From G963668655 sp963668655 (GTDB lineage Bacteria; Myxococcota_A; SURF-8), in the NCBI GenBank assembly GCA_963668655.2, contig CAXXPQ010000002.1, forward strand, positions 806,001 to 870,000: a stretch of DNA of 64,000 bases, given 5' to 3'. The position numbers and the translations under genes were made by a program. The first letter of the stretch is position 1. Every line of letters begins with the position of its first letter. Shown here in pieces: positions 32,395 to 40,163 of the stretch. The notes beneath the pieces are model-generated. The model saw nothing but the letters and a program-made list of their open reading frames with translations. It did no database searches and had not been told where the DNA came from.

Positions 32395-34047
32395 ATGGAA
32401 TACCTTGTGATCGCCGCCTTTTTCGCCGTCGGGATCCTCGCGGGCGGACTTTCCGCCTGGCTCTGGCGCTCCGCCGGTTTTGCGGGAATGCGCGCGCGCC
32501 TGGACGTGGCGGAAAACGAGTCGAAAAACCGGGAGGAAAGGGAGAAGACCCGGCGGGAGGAGGACCGGGCGGTCCTGGGCGAACTTCGCGAAAGCCTGGC
32601 CCGGCGCGAGGAGGAAATCCGCGCCCTGCAATCCGATTTGCAGGAGGAAATCAAGCAGCACAGCGCCGCGCGCACCCGGGCCGAGCGCCTGCCGGAACTG
32701 GAGACGCGTCTGGAACGGCAGGCGGAGATCGTGGAGGAAAAACAGAACGAAATCGCGCGCTTGAAGGCGCTTCTGGCCGAGGCCGGAACCCAACTGGAAG
32801 AAGAGCGCAAAAACGCGGCGGAAAAGATCGCCCTTTTGGAGGACGCCCGCGCAAGACTTACCGAAACCTTCCGCTCGCTCAGTTCCGAGGCCCTGAAAAG
32901 CAACAACGAAAGCTTCCTGCAACTGGCCCGGGAAAACCTGTCCAAGATGCAGGAAAGCGCCCGGGGCGAACTGGACCTGCGCAAAAAAGAGGTGGACGGC
33001 CTGATCGATCCCATCCGCCAGATGCTCGACGGCATGAAACAAAACATTCAGGACGTGGAAAAGGAACGCACTTCCGCCTACGCCGGGCTTCGGGAACAGG
33101 TGGAATCCCTCATCAAAGGGCAGAGCAGCCTCGGAGCCGAGACCGCCAAGCTGGTGCGCGCCCTGCGCAAACCCAACGTGCGCGGCCGCTGGGGCGAGAT
33201 CCAGCTTCAGCGGGTGGTGGAGATCGCCGGGATGACGGAACACTGCGACTTCACTCAGCAGGAATCGGTGACGAGCGCCGACGGCCGCCTGCGGCCCGAC
33301 ATGACCATCCGGCTGCCCAACGAGCGCCGCATCGTGGTGGACGCCAAGGCCCCATTGGAAGCCTATCTGGATTCCGTGGGCGCGGAAACCGAACAGGAAA
33401 AGCTGAAGTTTCTCCAGACCCACGCCCGCCACGTGAAGGACCACCTGCGCAAACTGGGGGAAAAGGCGTATTGGGACCAGTTCGACAGCACGCCCGAGTT
33501 CGTGGTGATGTTCCTGCCGGGAGAATCCTTTTTCAGCGCCGCCCTGGAGGCGGAACCGAGCTTGATCGAATACGGCGTGGAGCAGCGCGTTATCCTGGCC
33601 ACACCCACCACGCTCATCGCTCTTCTGAAGGCCGTGGCTTATGGCTGGAACCAGGAACGCATGGCCGAGCACGCCCGGCAGATCAGCGAACTGGGCACGG
33701 AACTTTACGACCGCATCGGCACGCTCTCGGGGCATTTCTCCAAACTGGGCCGCCACCTGGACAACGCCGTGAATTTCTACAACAGATCCGTGGTCACCCT
33801 GGAAAGCAACGTGCTCACCAGTGCGGATAAAATGAAGAAGCTGGGCATTCGCAGCAGGAAGGAACCCGATCTCCCGGAGATGATCGAGCGGACGAGCCGG
33901 GAGTTCAAGAAGAAGGAACTGCTGCCCGCGCCGGAAACGGAAGCCGAAGACAGTCGATCGGCCGAATGTCCCGAACCGACGCCGCCCGCAGCGACCGCCG
34001 TTCCCGCCGAAATCGAGGATGGAGCGGAGCCGATCACAGGCGAATGA
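32395..34047 (+). CDS. rmuC: DNA recombination protein RmuC homologue
   Basis: A 550-residue protein. ATG at 32395 is preferred to GTG at 32386 because GGGAG lies at proper distance before it. One N-terminal membrane helix (MEYLVIAAFFAVGILAGGL) anchors a long coiled coil (about residues 35-230), followed by the RmuC nuclease-like domain, with KPNVRGRWGEIQLQRVVEIAGM, here split as RGRWGEIQLQRVVE and AGMTEHCDF, and DAKAPLEAYLD. RmuC limits DNA inversions at short inverted repeats and is structurally related to restriction endonucleases. The C-terminal 60 residues are acidic and Pro-rich and look unstructured. No recombination partner lies next to it. Confidence 0.9.
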   Translation: MEYLVIAAFFAVGILAGGLSAWLWRSAGFAGMRARLDVAENESKNREEREKTRREEDRAVLGELRESLARREEEIRALQSDLQEEIKQHSAARTRAERLPELETRLERQAEIVEEKQNEIARLKALLAEAGTQLEEERKNAAEKIALLEDARARLTETFRSLSSEALKSNNESFLQLARENLSKMQESARGELDLRKKEVDGLIDPIRQMLDGMKQNIQDVEKERTSAYAGLREQVESLIKGQSSLGAETAKLVRALRKPNVRGRWGEIQLQRVVEIAGMTEHCDFTQQESVTSADGRLRPDMTIRLPNERRIVVDAKAPLEAYLDSVGAETEQEKLKFLQTHARHVKDHLRKLGEKAYWDQFDSTPEFVVMFLPGESFFSAALEAEPSLIEYGVEQRVILATPTTLIALLKAVAYGWNQERMAEHARQISELGTELYDRIGTLSGHFSKLGRHLDNAVNFYNRSVVTLESNVLTSADKMKKLGIRSRKEPDLPEMIERTSREFKKKELLPAPETEAEDSRSAECPEPTPPAATAVPAEIEDGAEPITGE

Positions 34048-34200
34048 CCCGTATCCGTCCGCTTCGTCTACGGGACTTCCCCGGTTTCATCACCCAAAAA
34101 ATGCCAATATCCGGAAGGACTTGCACTCCTTCTCCATCCATGGCATCATGCGCGGGTCATGGTTACTTGCATGGTTTGAATCGGGAGAGGACAGACGATT

Positions 34201-34950
34201 ATGCCGGACGAAGTGAAGGACGCTCGCCTTTCCGCCGAGGTGGAAAAGCGCATCCGTCCATTCGTGGACGAAATCACGGGAAAATCGGGCCTGTCGCCCC
34301 GGTCGGCGCTGCTTGTCGGCCCGGCGGCTCGGGGGGAATTCAGCGAAAAGAATCCGGAAATCCATCTGATTCTGGTCTTCGATCTCGTTTCGCCGGAAAT
34401 CCTGGACGTTCTGGCGGGACTGGGGCGGCGCTTCGGTGCTGCGGGTATCCGCGCGCCCATGGTGCTGACCTCGGAATATTTCACGGGTGCGACGGACGTT
34501 TTTCCCATGGAATTCCTGGATCTTCTGAACAATCACGTCCGAGTGTACGGAGAGGATTTGCTTTCCGGCGTGGCGGTGGATCGCGCCCATCTGCGGCTGC
34601 AATGCGAGCGGGAACTGCGCCTGTGGCGGCTGCGGCTGCGGCGGGCCTATTTGCAGGCGGCGGGAGACGCGGCCTGGCTTTCGGGCTGGATGCAGGAAGC
34701 GATCATCGACCTGTTTCCCGCGTTGCGGGCGGCTCTGCATCTTCTGGGAGGTGACGACCAGGCGGGAAACACGGAGACGGCGAGTCACCTGGAGGCTCTG
34801 GCTCCGGTGGATTTTTCCGCCGCCGTAGAGATCTGGGAAGACCGCAAGGCCGGGCGAAAACCGGACAAGGACATGGCGAAGGAACGCTTTTTCCGCTGGG
34901 AAAAGGCCCTGGGCGAATTGGTGGGAGCCGTCGATGCCCTGGAAAAATAA
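34201..34950 (+). CDS. Nucleotidyltransferase-fold protein with degenerate active site
   Basis: A 249-residue protein of unknown function. The N-terminal segment LLVGPAARGEFSEKNPEIHL resembles the GSxxRG...SDxDL signature of minimal nucleotidyltransferases. The Arg-Gly is kept (R44, G45), but the two metal-binding aspartates are replaced by E53 and H55, so catalysis may be lost or altered. The C-terminal half is helical and rich in Arg and Leu (ERELRLWRLRLRRAYLQAAG), like a HEPN- or substrate-binding domain. The start has GAGAGGA upstream. Its 3' end overlaps the TPM gene by 17 nt, so it belongs to the same operon. The fold assignment is tentative. Confidence 0.6.
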   Translation: MPDEVKDARLSAEVEKRIRPFVDEITGKSGLSPRSALLVGPAARGEFSEKNPEIHLILVFDLVSPEILDVLAGLGRRFGAAGIRAPMVLTSEYFTGATDVFPMEFLDLLNNHVRVYGEDLLSGVAVDRAHLRLQCERELRLWRLRLRRAYLQAAGDAAWLSGWMQEAIIDLFPALRAALHLLGGDDQAGNTETASHLEALAPVDFSAAVEIWEDRKAGRKPDKDMAKERFFRWEKALGELVGAVDALEK

Positions 34951-35758
34951 CGGCATTCCAAGAACTTGGGTTATTGTAGTTTTCCTGGCGCTCTTCTTCG
35001 CCCTTCCTGTTTCGGCCGAGCCCCTGGACGACTGGCCCGCCAAACCCTCGCATTACGTCACCGACCGGGCGGGGATGATCGAGGCCTCTGCCGAACGGCA
35101 ACTGAACGGCTTTTTGCAGGAACTGGAGCAGAAAAGCGGCGTGCAGTTTTTGGTGGTCACGGTGGACAGCCTGGACGGCGAGAGCAAGGAAGGCTACGCC
35201 CTGGCTCTGGCCGAGAAGTGGCGGCTGGGCAAAAAAGGCAAGGATGACGGGCTGTTGTTCCTGCTGGCCAAGAAGGAACGCCAGTACCGTTTCGAGGTGG
35301 GCTACGGCCTGGAAGGTCTCCTGCCCGATGGCTACCTGGGATCCCTGGGCCGGGAGCGGCTGGTTCCCTTTCTGAAAAAGGGTCAGACGTCCGAAGGCGT
35401 CCTGGCCGCGTCGATCAGCATCATCGGGCGTATCGCCGAGGACCGGGGCCTGGAGATCACGGGCATGCCCAAACTGCGGCCCCTGCGGCGGCGCTCGGGC
35501 GGCAACCTGTTCGGATTGCTGTTCTTTTTCCTGTTTTTCGTCGGTCCCATCGTCGGCGGTTTCGCAAGGCGTTCCAGCTACGGAGCCTCGCGCTGGCGGG
35601 GCGGAAGCGTTCCCTGGTGGCTGTTTCTGCTCGGCGGCGGATCCTCCCGGGGAAGTTCGAGCGGTTTCGGTTCCTTCGGTGGTGGCGGCGGCTTCGGCTC
35701 TTTCGGAGGCGGGGGCGGCGGCGGTTTCGGCGGAGGCGGGGCCGGGGGAAGCTGGTAG
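34934..35758 (+). CDS. TPM domain protein (YgcG-type), membrane-anchored
   Basis: A 274-residue envelope protein. The start at 34934, inside the upstream gene, has GGGAG 6 nt before it. A signal peptide ends near VSAEP, followed by a TPM domain (about residues 40-165: YVTDRAGMIEASAERQLNG, GVQFLVVTVDSL, FEVGYGLEGLLPDGYLG). A C-terminal membrane helix (LFGLLFFFLFFVGPIVGGF) and a Gly/Ser/Phe-rich tail ending in GGAGGSW follow. TPM proteins typically pair with LemA, as here, and have been tied to envelope or photosystem maintenance in other organisms; the bacterial role is poorly known. Confidence 0.9.
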   Translation: MPWKNNGIPRTWVIVVFLALFFALPVSAEPLDDWPAKPSHYVTDRAGMIEASAERQLNGFLQELEQKSGVQFLVVTVDSLDGESKEGYALALAEKWRLGKKGKDDGLLFLLAKKERQYRFEVGYGLEGLLPDGYLGSLGRERLVPFLKKGQTSEGVLAASISIIGRIAEDRGLEITGMPKLRPLRRRSGGNLFGLLFFFLFFVGPIVGGFARRSSYGASRWRGGSVPWWLFLLGGGSSRGSSSGFGSFGGGGGFGSFGGGGGGGFGGGGAGGSW

Positions 35759-35814
35759 ATTGCATGGAAAAAGTCAAATAAATTCAATGTACATGAAATC
35801 ATAAAGGAATCGTC

Positions 35815-36369
35815 ATGAAAAACAAGCTTCTGCGTGCGGGGCTGATCCTTCTCCTGCTCTCCTTTCTGTCCGGCTGCGGCTACAACACATCCATCGAGCT
35901 GGAGGAAGGCGTCAATGCCCAGTGGGCCCAGGTGGAAAACCAGTTGAAACGGCGCTACGACCTGATTCCCAACCTGGTGGAGACGGTGCAGGGTTACGCC
36001 AAACACGAAAAGGAACTGCTCTCCGAAATCGCCGCCGTGCGCAAGTCCTATTTCAGCGCGGCCTCGCGGGACGAAAAGGTCAAGGCTTCCATGAAGTTGG
36101 AGGGCGTTCTCTCCCGGTTGCTCATGCTGAAGGAAACCTATCCGGACCTGAAGGCCAACCAGTCTTTCCTGAAACTCCAGGACTCGCTGGAGGGCACGGA
36201 AAACCGCATCGCCGTGGAACGGAAACGCTACAACGAGGCCGTGAAAGAGCTGAACAGCTACATCCGGGGGATTCCCGGCAAGTGGTGGGCCGACATGACG
36301 GGCGTCAAGCCGGCTGAATACTACAAGATCGCAGAGACCGAAAAGGCCGTTCCGAAAGTGAAATTCTAA
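35815..36369 (+). CDS. lemA: LemA family lipoprotein
   Basis: A 184-residue protein of normal family length. The signal ends at Cys21 in SFLSGC, a good lipobox, and the helical LemA core follows (AQVENQLKRRYDLIPNLVETV). The start has AAAGGAA upstream. LemA proteins are helical-bundle envelope proteins commonly next to TPM genes, as in this operon. Their biochemical role is unsettled. The symporter gene begins 18 nt after the stop. Confidence 0.92.
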   Translation: MKNKLLRAGLILLLLSFLSGCGYNTSIELEEGVNAQWAQVENQLKRRYDLIPNLVETVQGYAKHEKELLSEIAAVRKSYFSAASRDEKVKASMKLEGVLSRLLMLKETYPDLKANQSFLKLQDSLEGTENRIAVERKRYNEAVKELNSYIRGIPGKWWADMTGVKPAEYYKIAETEKAVPKVKF

Positions 36370-36387
36370 GCGAATCCAAGGAGTTCC

Positions 36388-37695
36388 ATGTCAGAAACGC
36401 GCGCCGCAAAGAGCGTTCCCGCCTACCTCCTGCCCCTGCTGCTCATCCTGGGCGCCGCCGGGGGGTTTCTCGTGGGGGGCGTTTGGGGCGAACACTGGAC
36501 GCGGGGCGACTGGCCGTTTCTGACCGGCCTTCTGCGGCTTCTGGGTGATTTGTTCATGAACATGTTGAAGATGGTGGTGGTGCCGCTGATCGTGTGCAGC
36601 ATGATCGTGGGCATGGCTGCCTTGGGCGAGCGTCGCCGCTTCGGAAAAATCTTCGGCTTCACCTTCGGATACTATTTCCTGACCACCTTCTTCGCCGTCA
36701 TCATCGGCCTGACGCTGGTGAGCCTCATCCAGCCCGGACAGGGCGCGGGCGTGGAACAGGCCGCCCTTCCGGAGACGGGCCGGGCGCTCCGTTGGTACGA
36801 CGCCCTCTTTGACATGCTGCGGGGGCTGGTTCCTCCCAATCTCTTCGAAGCCGCCGCCAAGGGCAAGATCCTGGGATTGCTGACCTTTTCCGTTGTCTTC
36901 GGCGGTATCGTCTCCCGCATGGGCGAACCGGGAAAGCGCGTCATCGAACTGGCCGACACGGTGAACCGGGCGCTGATGATCTTCGTCCGGGCCATCATCT
37001 GGGCGGCCCCGCTGGGCATCATCGGCCTGGTGGCCGACCGTGTGGGTCAGGCCGGAGGCGGCTCCGCCGTCTGGACGGAACTGGCGCGGCTGGCCCGCTA
37101 TTTTCTCACCGTCCTGCTGGGTCTGGGTCTGCACGGCCTGGTGGTGCTTCCCCTGCTCTTGTACGTTCTCACGCGGAAAAATCCGCTCAGGCATCTCGGG
37201 CACTTCGCGGAGGCGATCGCCACCGCCTTTTCCACCGCCAGCAGCGCCGCCAGCCTGCCCATCACCCTTCGCAACGCCGTGGAAAACGCGCGGCTGTCCG
37301 ACCGCACGGCGCGTTTCGTGCTGCCCTTGGGCGCCACGATCAACATGGACGGCACCGCCCTGTACGAGGCCGTGGCGGTGGTCTTCATCGCCCAGGCTTA
37401 CGGCATCGATCTTTCCGGCATGCAGCTCGTGGTGGTGCTTCTCACGGCCACGTTGGCCGCCGTGGGCGCGGCCGCCATTCCCCAGGCGGGACTTGTCACC
37501 ATGGTCATGGTGTTGACGGCGGTGAACGTTCCTGTGGAGGGCGTAGGCATTCTTTTATCCGTGGACTGGCTTCTGGACCGGTTCCGCACATCCATCAACG
37601 TCTGGGGCGACAGCATCGGGACCGCCATCGTGGACGCCCGTTTTCCTTCCGAGGCGGGAATACCTCCGGATTCGGAAGCGTTTCATGGTGAATGA
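36388..37695 (+). CDS. Dicarboxylate/amino acid:cation symporter (DAACS family)
   Basis: A 435-residue inner-membrane transporter with eight helices and two re-entrant loops expected for the family. The Ser-rich HP1 motif is ATAFSTASSAASLPITL and the TM7 cation-binding motif is INMDGTAL, with a second hairpin near LTATLAAVGAAAIPQAG. It couples uptake of glutamate/aspartate or C4-dicarboxylates to Na+ or H+. Its proximity to lemA (18 nt) implies co-transcription. The aldehyde dehydrogenase gene follows 51 nt later and may share the transcript. Confidence 0.92.
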   Translation: MSETRAAKSVPAYLLPLLLILGAAGGFLVGGVWGEHWTRGDWPFLTGLLRLLGDLFMNMLKMVVVPLIVCSMIVGMAALGERRRFGKIFGFTFGYYFLTTFFAVIIGLTLVSLIQPGQGAGVEQAALPETGRALRWYDALFDMLRGLVPPNLFEAAAKGKILGLLTFSVVFGGIVSRMGEPGKRVIELADTVNRALMIFVRAIIWAAPLGIIGLVADRVGQAGGGSAVWTELARLARYFLTVLLGLGLHGLVVLPLLLYVLTRKNPLRHLGHFAEAIATAFSTASSAASLPITLRNAVENARLSDRTARFVLPLGATINMDGTALYEAVAVVFIAQAYGIDLSGMQLVVVLLTATLAAVGAAAIPQAGLVTMVMVLTAVNVPVEGVGILLSVDWLLDRFRTSINVWGDSIGTAIVDARFPSEAGIPPDSEAFHGE

Positions 37696-37746
37696 TATTC
37701 TGAAATGGCCGTTAACGGAATTCATTTGGAAAAAAGGCGGTGAAAC

Positions 37747-39309
37747 ATGATGAAATTTTCGATGAAATACGAGGGCAGCGGCGAGATCATTCAAAGTTTC
37801 AACCCCGCCACGGGCGAGGTGATCGGGGAAGTCCGGGGCTTCACGGAAGACGAGGCCCGCGCGGCCGTGGAACGGGCAAAGAAAGCCCAGAGGCTCTGGT
37901 CGGCCCGGGGCATCGACGAACGCGTGGCGGTCATCCGGCGATTCCAGCATGTTCTTACCGACCGCGCCGAGGAGGTCTGCGAACTGATCGCCATGGAAAA
38001 CGGCAAGCCGCTCCAGGAAGCCCTGGAAACCGAGGTCTTCCCGGTGGCGGACCTGGCCGGATACTTCGCCGGACGCGCGAAGAAGATCCTGGCCGACCGC
38101 AAGATCTCCATGCACCTGCTGAAGCATCGCCGAAGCCTCGTGCAATACCGCCCCCGGGGCGTCATGCTGGTGATCTCCCCCTGGAATTTCCCCTTCACCA
38201 TCCCCATGGGCGAGGTCGTCATGGGACTTCTGGCCGGAAACGCCGTGGTCCACAAACCCGCCAGCCTCACACCGCTGATCGCGCTGAAGGCGCGGGAACT
38301 CTTCGACGAAGCCGGATTGGATCCGGATCTCTACCAGGTGGTTCCGGCCCCCGGACCCCTCGCCTCGCGCATGATCGAGATGGGGGTGAACTTCGTCAAC
38401 TTCACGGGTTCCACCGCCGTGGGCCTGCGGGTTTCGGAAACCTGCGGGCGGCTTTTGATTCCGTGCAGCATGGAACTGGGCGGCAAGGATCCGATCATCG
38501 TGACCGACGACGCCGACCTGGATCTGGCGGCGGGGTCCATCGTCTGGGGCGGACTGGCCAACGCCGGGCAGGTCTGCGCCTCGGTGGAACGGGCGTACAT
38601 TCACGAATCGGTTTACGACGCCGTGGTGGAGCGGGTACGGGAGCGCACCGCCGCGTTACGCGTGGGCAACCCCATGACGGAAGAGGTGGACATGGGCGCC
38701 ATGGTGGACGCCCACCAGCTCGACATCGTGGAGGCCCAGGTGAAGGACGCCCTGGAAAAAGGCGCAAGGGCGCTCGTGGGCGGCCGGCGCATCGGCGGTC
38801 CCGGGCAGTTCTTCGAACCCACCCTCCTGGTGGACGTCACCGAGGACATGGACGTGGTGAAGGAGGAAAGCTTCGGCCCGGTCATTCCCTTGATGAAGTA
38901 TGCCACGGACGAGGAGGCCATTCGCAGGGCCAACGATTCCATCTACGGCCTGAACGCCTACGTCTTTTCGAAGGACCGGCGGCGCGCCCGGTACATCGCG
39001 GAGCGCCTGGAAGCGGGAACAGTGATGATAAACGAAGTGCTCATCACCCACGGCTGTCCGGAGACCCCATGGCAGGGCTGCAAGAAAAGCGGCGTGGGCC
39101 GGGTGCATTCGGACGACGGCCTGAGGGATCTGTGCTACGCCTATCACATCAACGAGAACGCCACCCCGGTGCCCTCGAAAAGTCCCTTCTGGCAGCCCTA
39201 TTCCCGCTTCATGTACACGAAGCTTTTGGCCCTGACGCGCACCCTGTACGGCAAGGACTGGTCGGAACGCTGGAAGGGCGTGACGAACCTGTTCACCAAC
39301 AACGGCTGA
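37747..39309 (+). CDS. NAD(P)-dependent aldehyde dehydrogenase family protein
   Basis: A 520-residue oxidoreductase, somewhat longer than the usual 450-500 residues. The catalytic residues are intact: N147 in SPWNFPF, E243 in ELGGKDP and the nucleophile C277 in GQVCASVE. FTGSTAVGL is the cofactor-binding turn. Sequence features are closest in style to succinate-semialdehyde or coniferyl-type dehydrogenases, but the substrate cannot be named. Two adjacent ATGs (37747, 37750) are possible starts; the first has GGCGGTG upstream. It is followed by a GAF protein gene after 31 nt. Confidence 0.9.
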   Translation: MMKFSMKYEGSGEIIQSFNPATGEVIGEVRGFTEDEARAAVERAKKAQRLWSARGIDERVAVIRRFQHVLTDRAEEVCELIAMENGKPLQEALETEVFPVADLAGYFAGRAKKILADRKISMHLLKHRRSLVQYRPRGVMLVISPWNFPFTIPMGEVVMGLLAGNAVVHKPASLTPLIALKARELFDEAGLDPDLYQVVPAPGPLASRMIEMGVNFVNFTGSTAVGLRVSETCGRLLIPCSMELGGKDPIIVTDDADLDLAAGSIVWGGLANAGQVCASVERAYIHESVYDAVVERVRERTAALRVGNPMTEEVDMGAMVDAHQLDIVEAQVKDALEKGARALVGGRRIGGPGQFFEPTLLVDVTEDMDVVKEESFGPVIPLMKYATDEEAIRRANDSIYGLNAYVFSKDRRRARYIAERLEAGTVMINEVLITHGCPETPWQGCKKSGVGRVHSDDGLRDLCYAYHINENATPVPSKSPFWQPYSRFMYTKLLALTRTLYGKDWSERWKGVTNLFTNNG

Positions 39310-39340
39310 CCTTTCGGCCTCTTTCGGTGGAGACATCCCC

Positions 39341-39814
39341 ATGATCGCACCCGAGAAACACGCATCCGTTCTGGCCCTGGTGGACCGCTCCCTGGAAGAA
39401 GCCGAATCCGTGGAGGAAGCCGCCCGGGAGGCCATGCACATTCTGTACGACAATCTCCCGGCCTACAAATGGGTGGGCGTCTACTGGCTCGCGGATGACG
39501 AGCTTCGCCTGGGGCCCTACGTGGGCGCGGACACCGATCACGTCCGCATCCCCGTGGGCCGGGGCGTCTGCGGGGCCGCCGTGTCCGAAAACCGCAACCG
39601 GATCGTGGAAAACGTGCGGGAACTGGGTAACTATCTGGCTTGCAGCCTGGAGACTCGCTCGGAGATCGTGGTGCTTATTCGGGATGAAATGGGCCGGATC
39701 CTGGGGCAGATCGACGCGGACGGGCACAACTTTGGCGACTTCGATGATTCGGACGAACGGCTTCTGGAGCAGATCGGTGGGCGGCTGGCGGTGTTTATGG
39801 AGGCGAGAAGATAG
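39341..39814 (+). CDS. GAF protein resembling free methionine-(R)-sulfoxide reductase
   Basis: A 157-residue GAF-domain protein. The RIPVGRGVCGAAVSE...NYLACSLETRSEIVVL core follows the layout of free Met-(R)-sulfoxide reductases, of which only short parts are shown: GRGVCG and YLACS. C77 and C101 align by spacing with E. coli Cys94 and Cys118, the latter being the catalytic residue. The third family Cys (position 84 in E. coli) is H67 here. The enzyme may thus use a different resolving Cys or have lost activity. The start has GGAGA upstream. It may share the aldehyde dehydrogenase transcript, consistent with oxidative-damage repair. Confidence 0.75.
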   Translation: MIAPEKHASVLALVDRSLEEAESVEEAAREAMHILYDNLPAYKWVGVYWLADDELRLGPYVGADTDHVRIPVGRGVCGAAVSENRNRIVENVRELGNYLACSLETRSEIVVLIRDEMGRILGQIDADGHNFGDFDDSDERLLEQIGGRLAVFMEARR

Positions 39815-40131
39815 ACGCTTTCTCATTCGGTCGGATTGAGATCTAAAGCGACCGGCTTCATCGGAATGGTTCAATATTCAACGGGACGGTTGCGCTCGGA
39901 GGCCGAGCGAGCGTGGGCGCTTGCGAAGGATTCCTTTCCGGCGCGTCCCCGCCGAGTGTAATTCATGGACGAATTTCCATACCGGACGAAGAAAGAAATT
40001 TTCGGCTTGCTTGGCGGCGAGGTCATGGAGTGCCGCTTTGCGCCCTTTCGCACGGCGAGTCCCCGCACACGCAGAAATAGACCCATGGTTGAAGATGTGG
40101 GTCATTCGAGATCCCCATTTCCCAGGCCCTT
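39815..40131. other. Non-coding gap with short palindromes
   Basis: About 320 bp with no convincing gene. It contains a 7-bp hairpin CGCTCGG-AGG-CCGAGCG near 39893 and a short palindrome AAGGATTCCTT near 39926, followed by sequence with a REP/intergenic-repeat appearance. Overlapping short minus-strand frames read as Arg/Ser-rich and not protein-like. Confidence 0.4.
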
Positions 40132-40159
40132 GAAGCGCCCCCGACGTTGGGGGCGCTTC
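40132..40159 (-). terminator. Terminator hairpin for the giant lipoprotein gene
   Basis: A perfect 11-bp stem (GAAGCGCCCCC against GGGGGCGCTTC, 6-nt loop) begins 5 nt beyond the stop codon at 40164. The U-tract is poor, so termination may be Rho-assisted. Confidence 0.7.
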
Positions 40160-40163
40160 GAGA

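Noticed and set aside
39878..40105. 75-codon minus-strand frame near the giant gene's 3' end
   Set aside because: Arg/Lys/Ser-rich, no ribosome binding site, overlaps another equally poor frame, and the DNA shows short palindromes typical of intergenic repeats.
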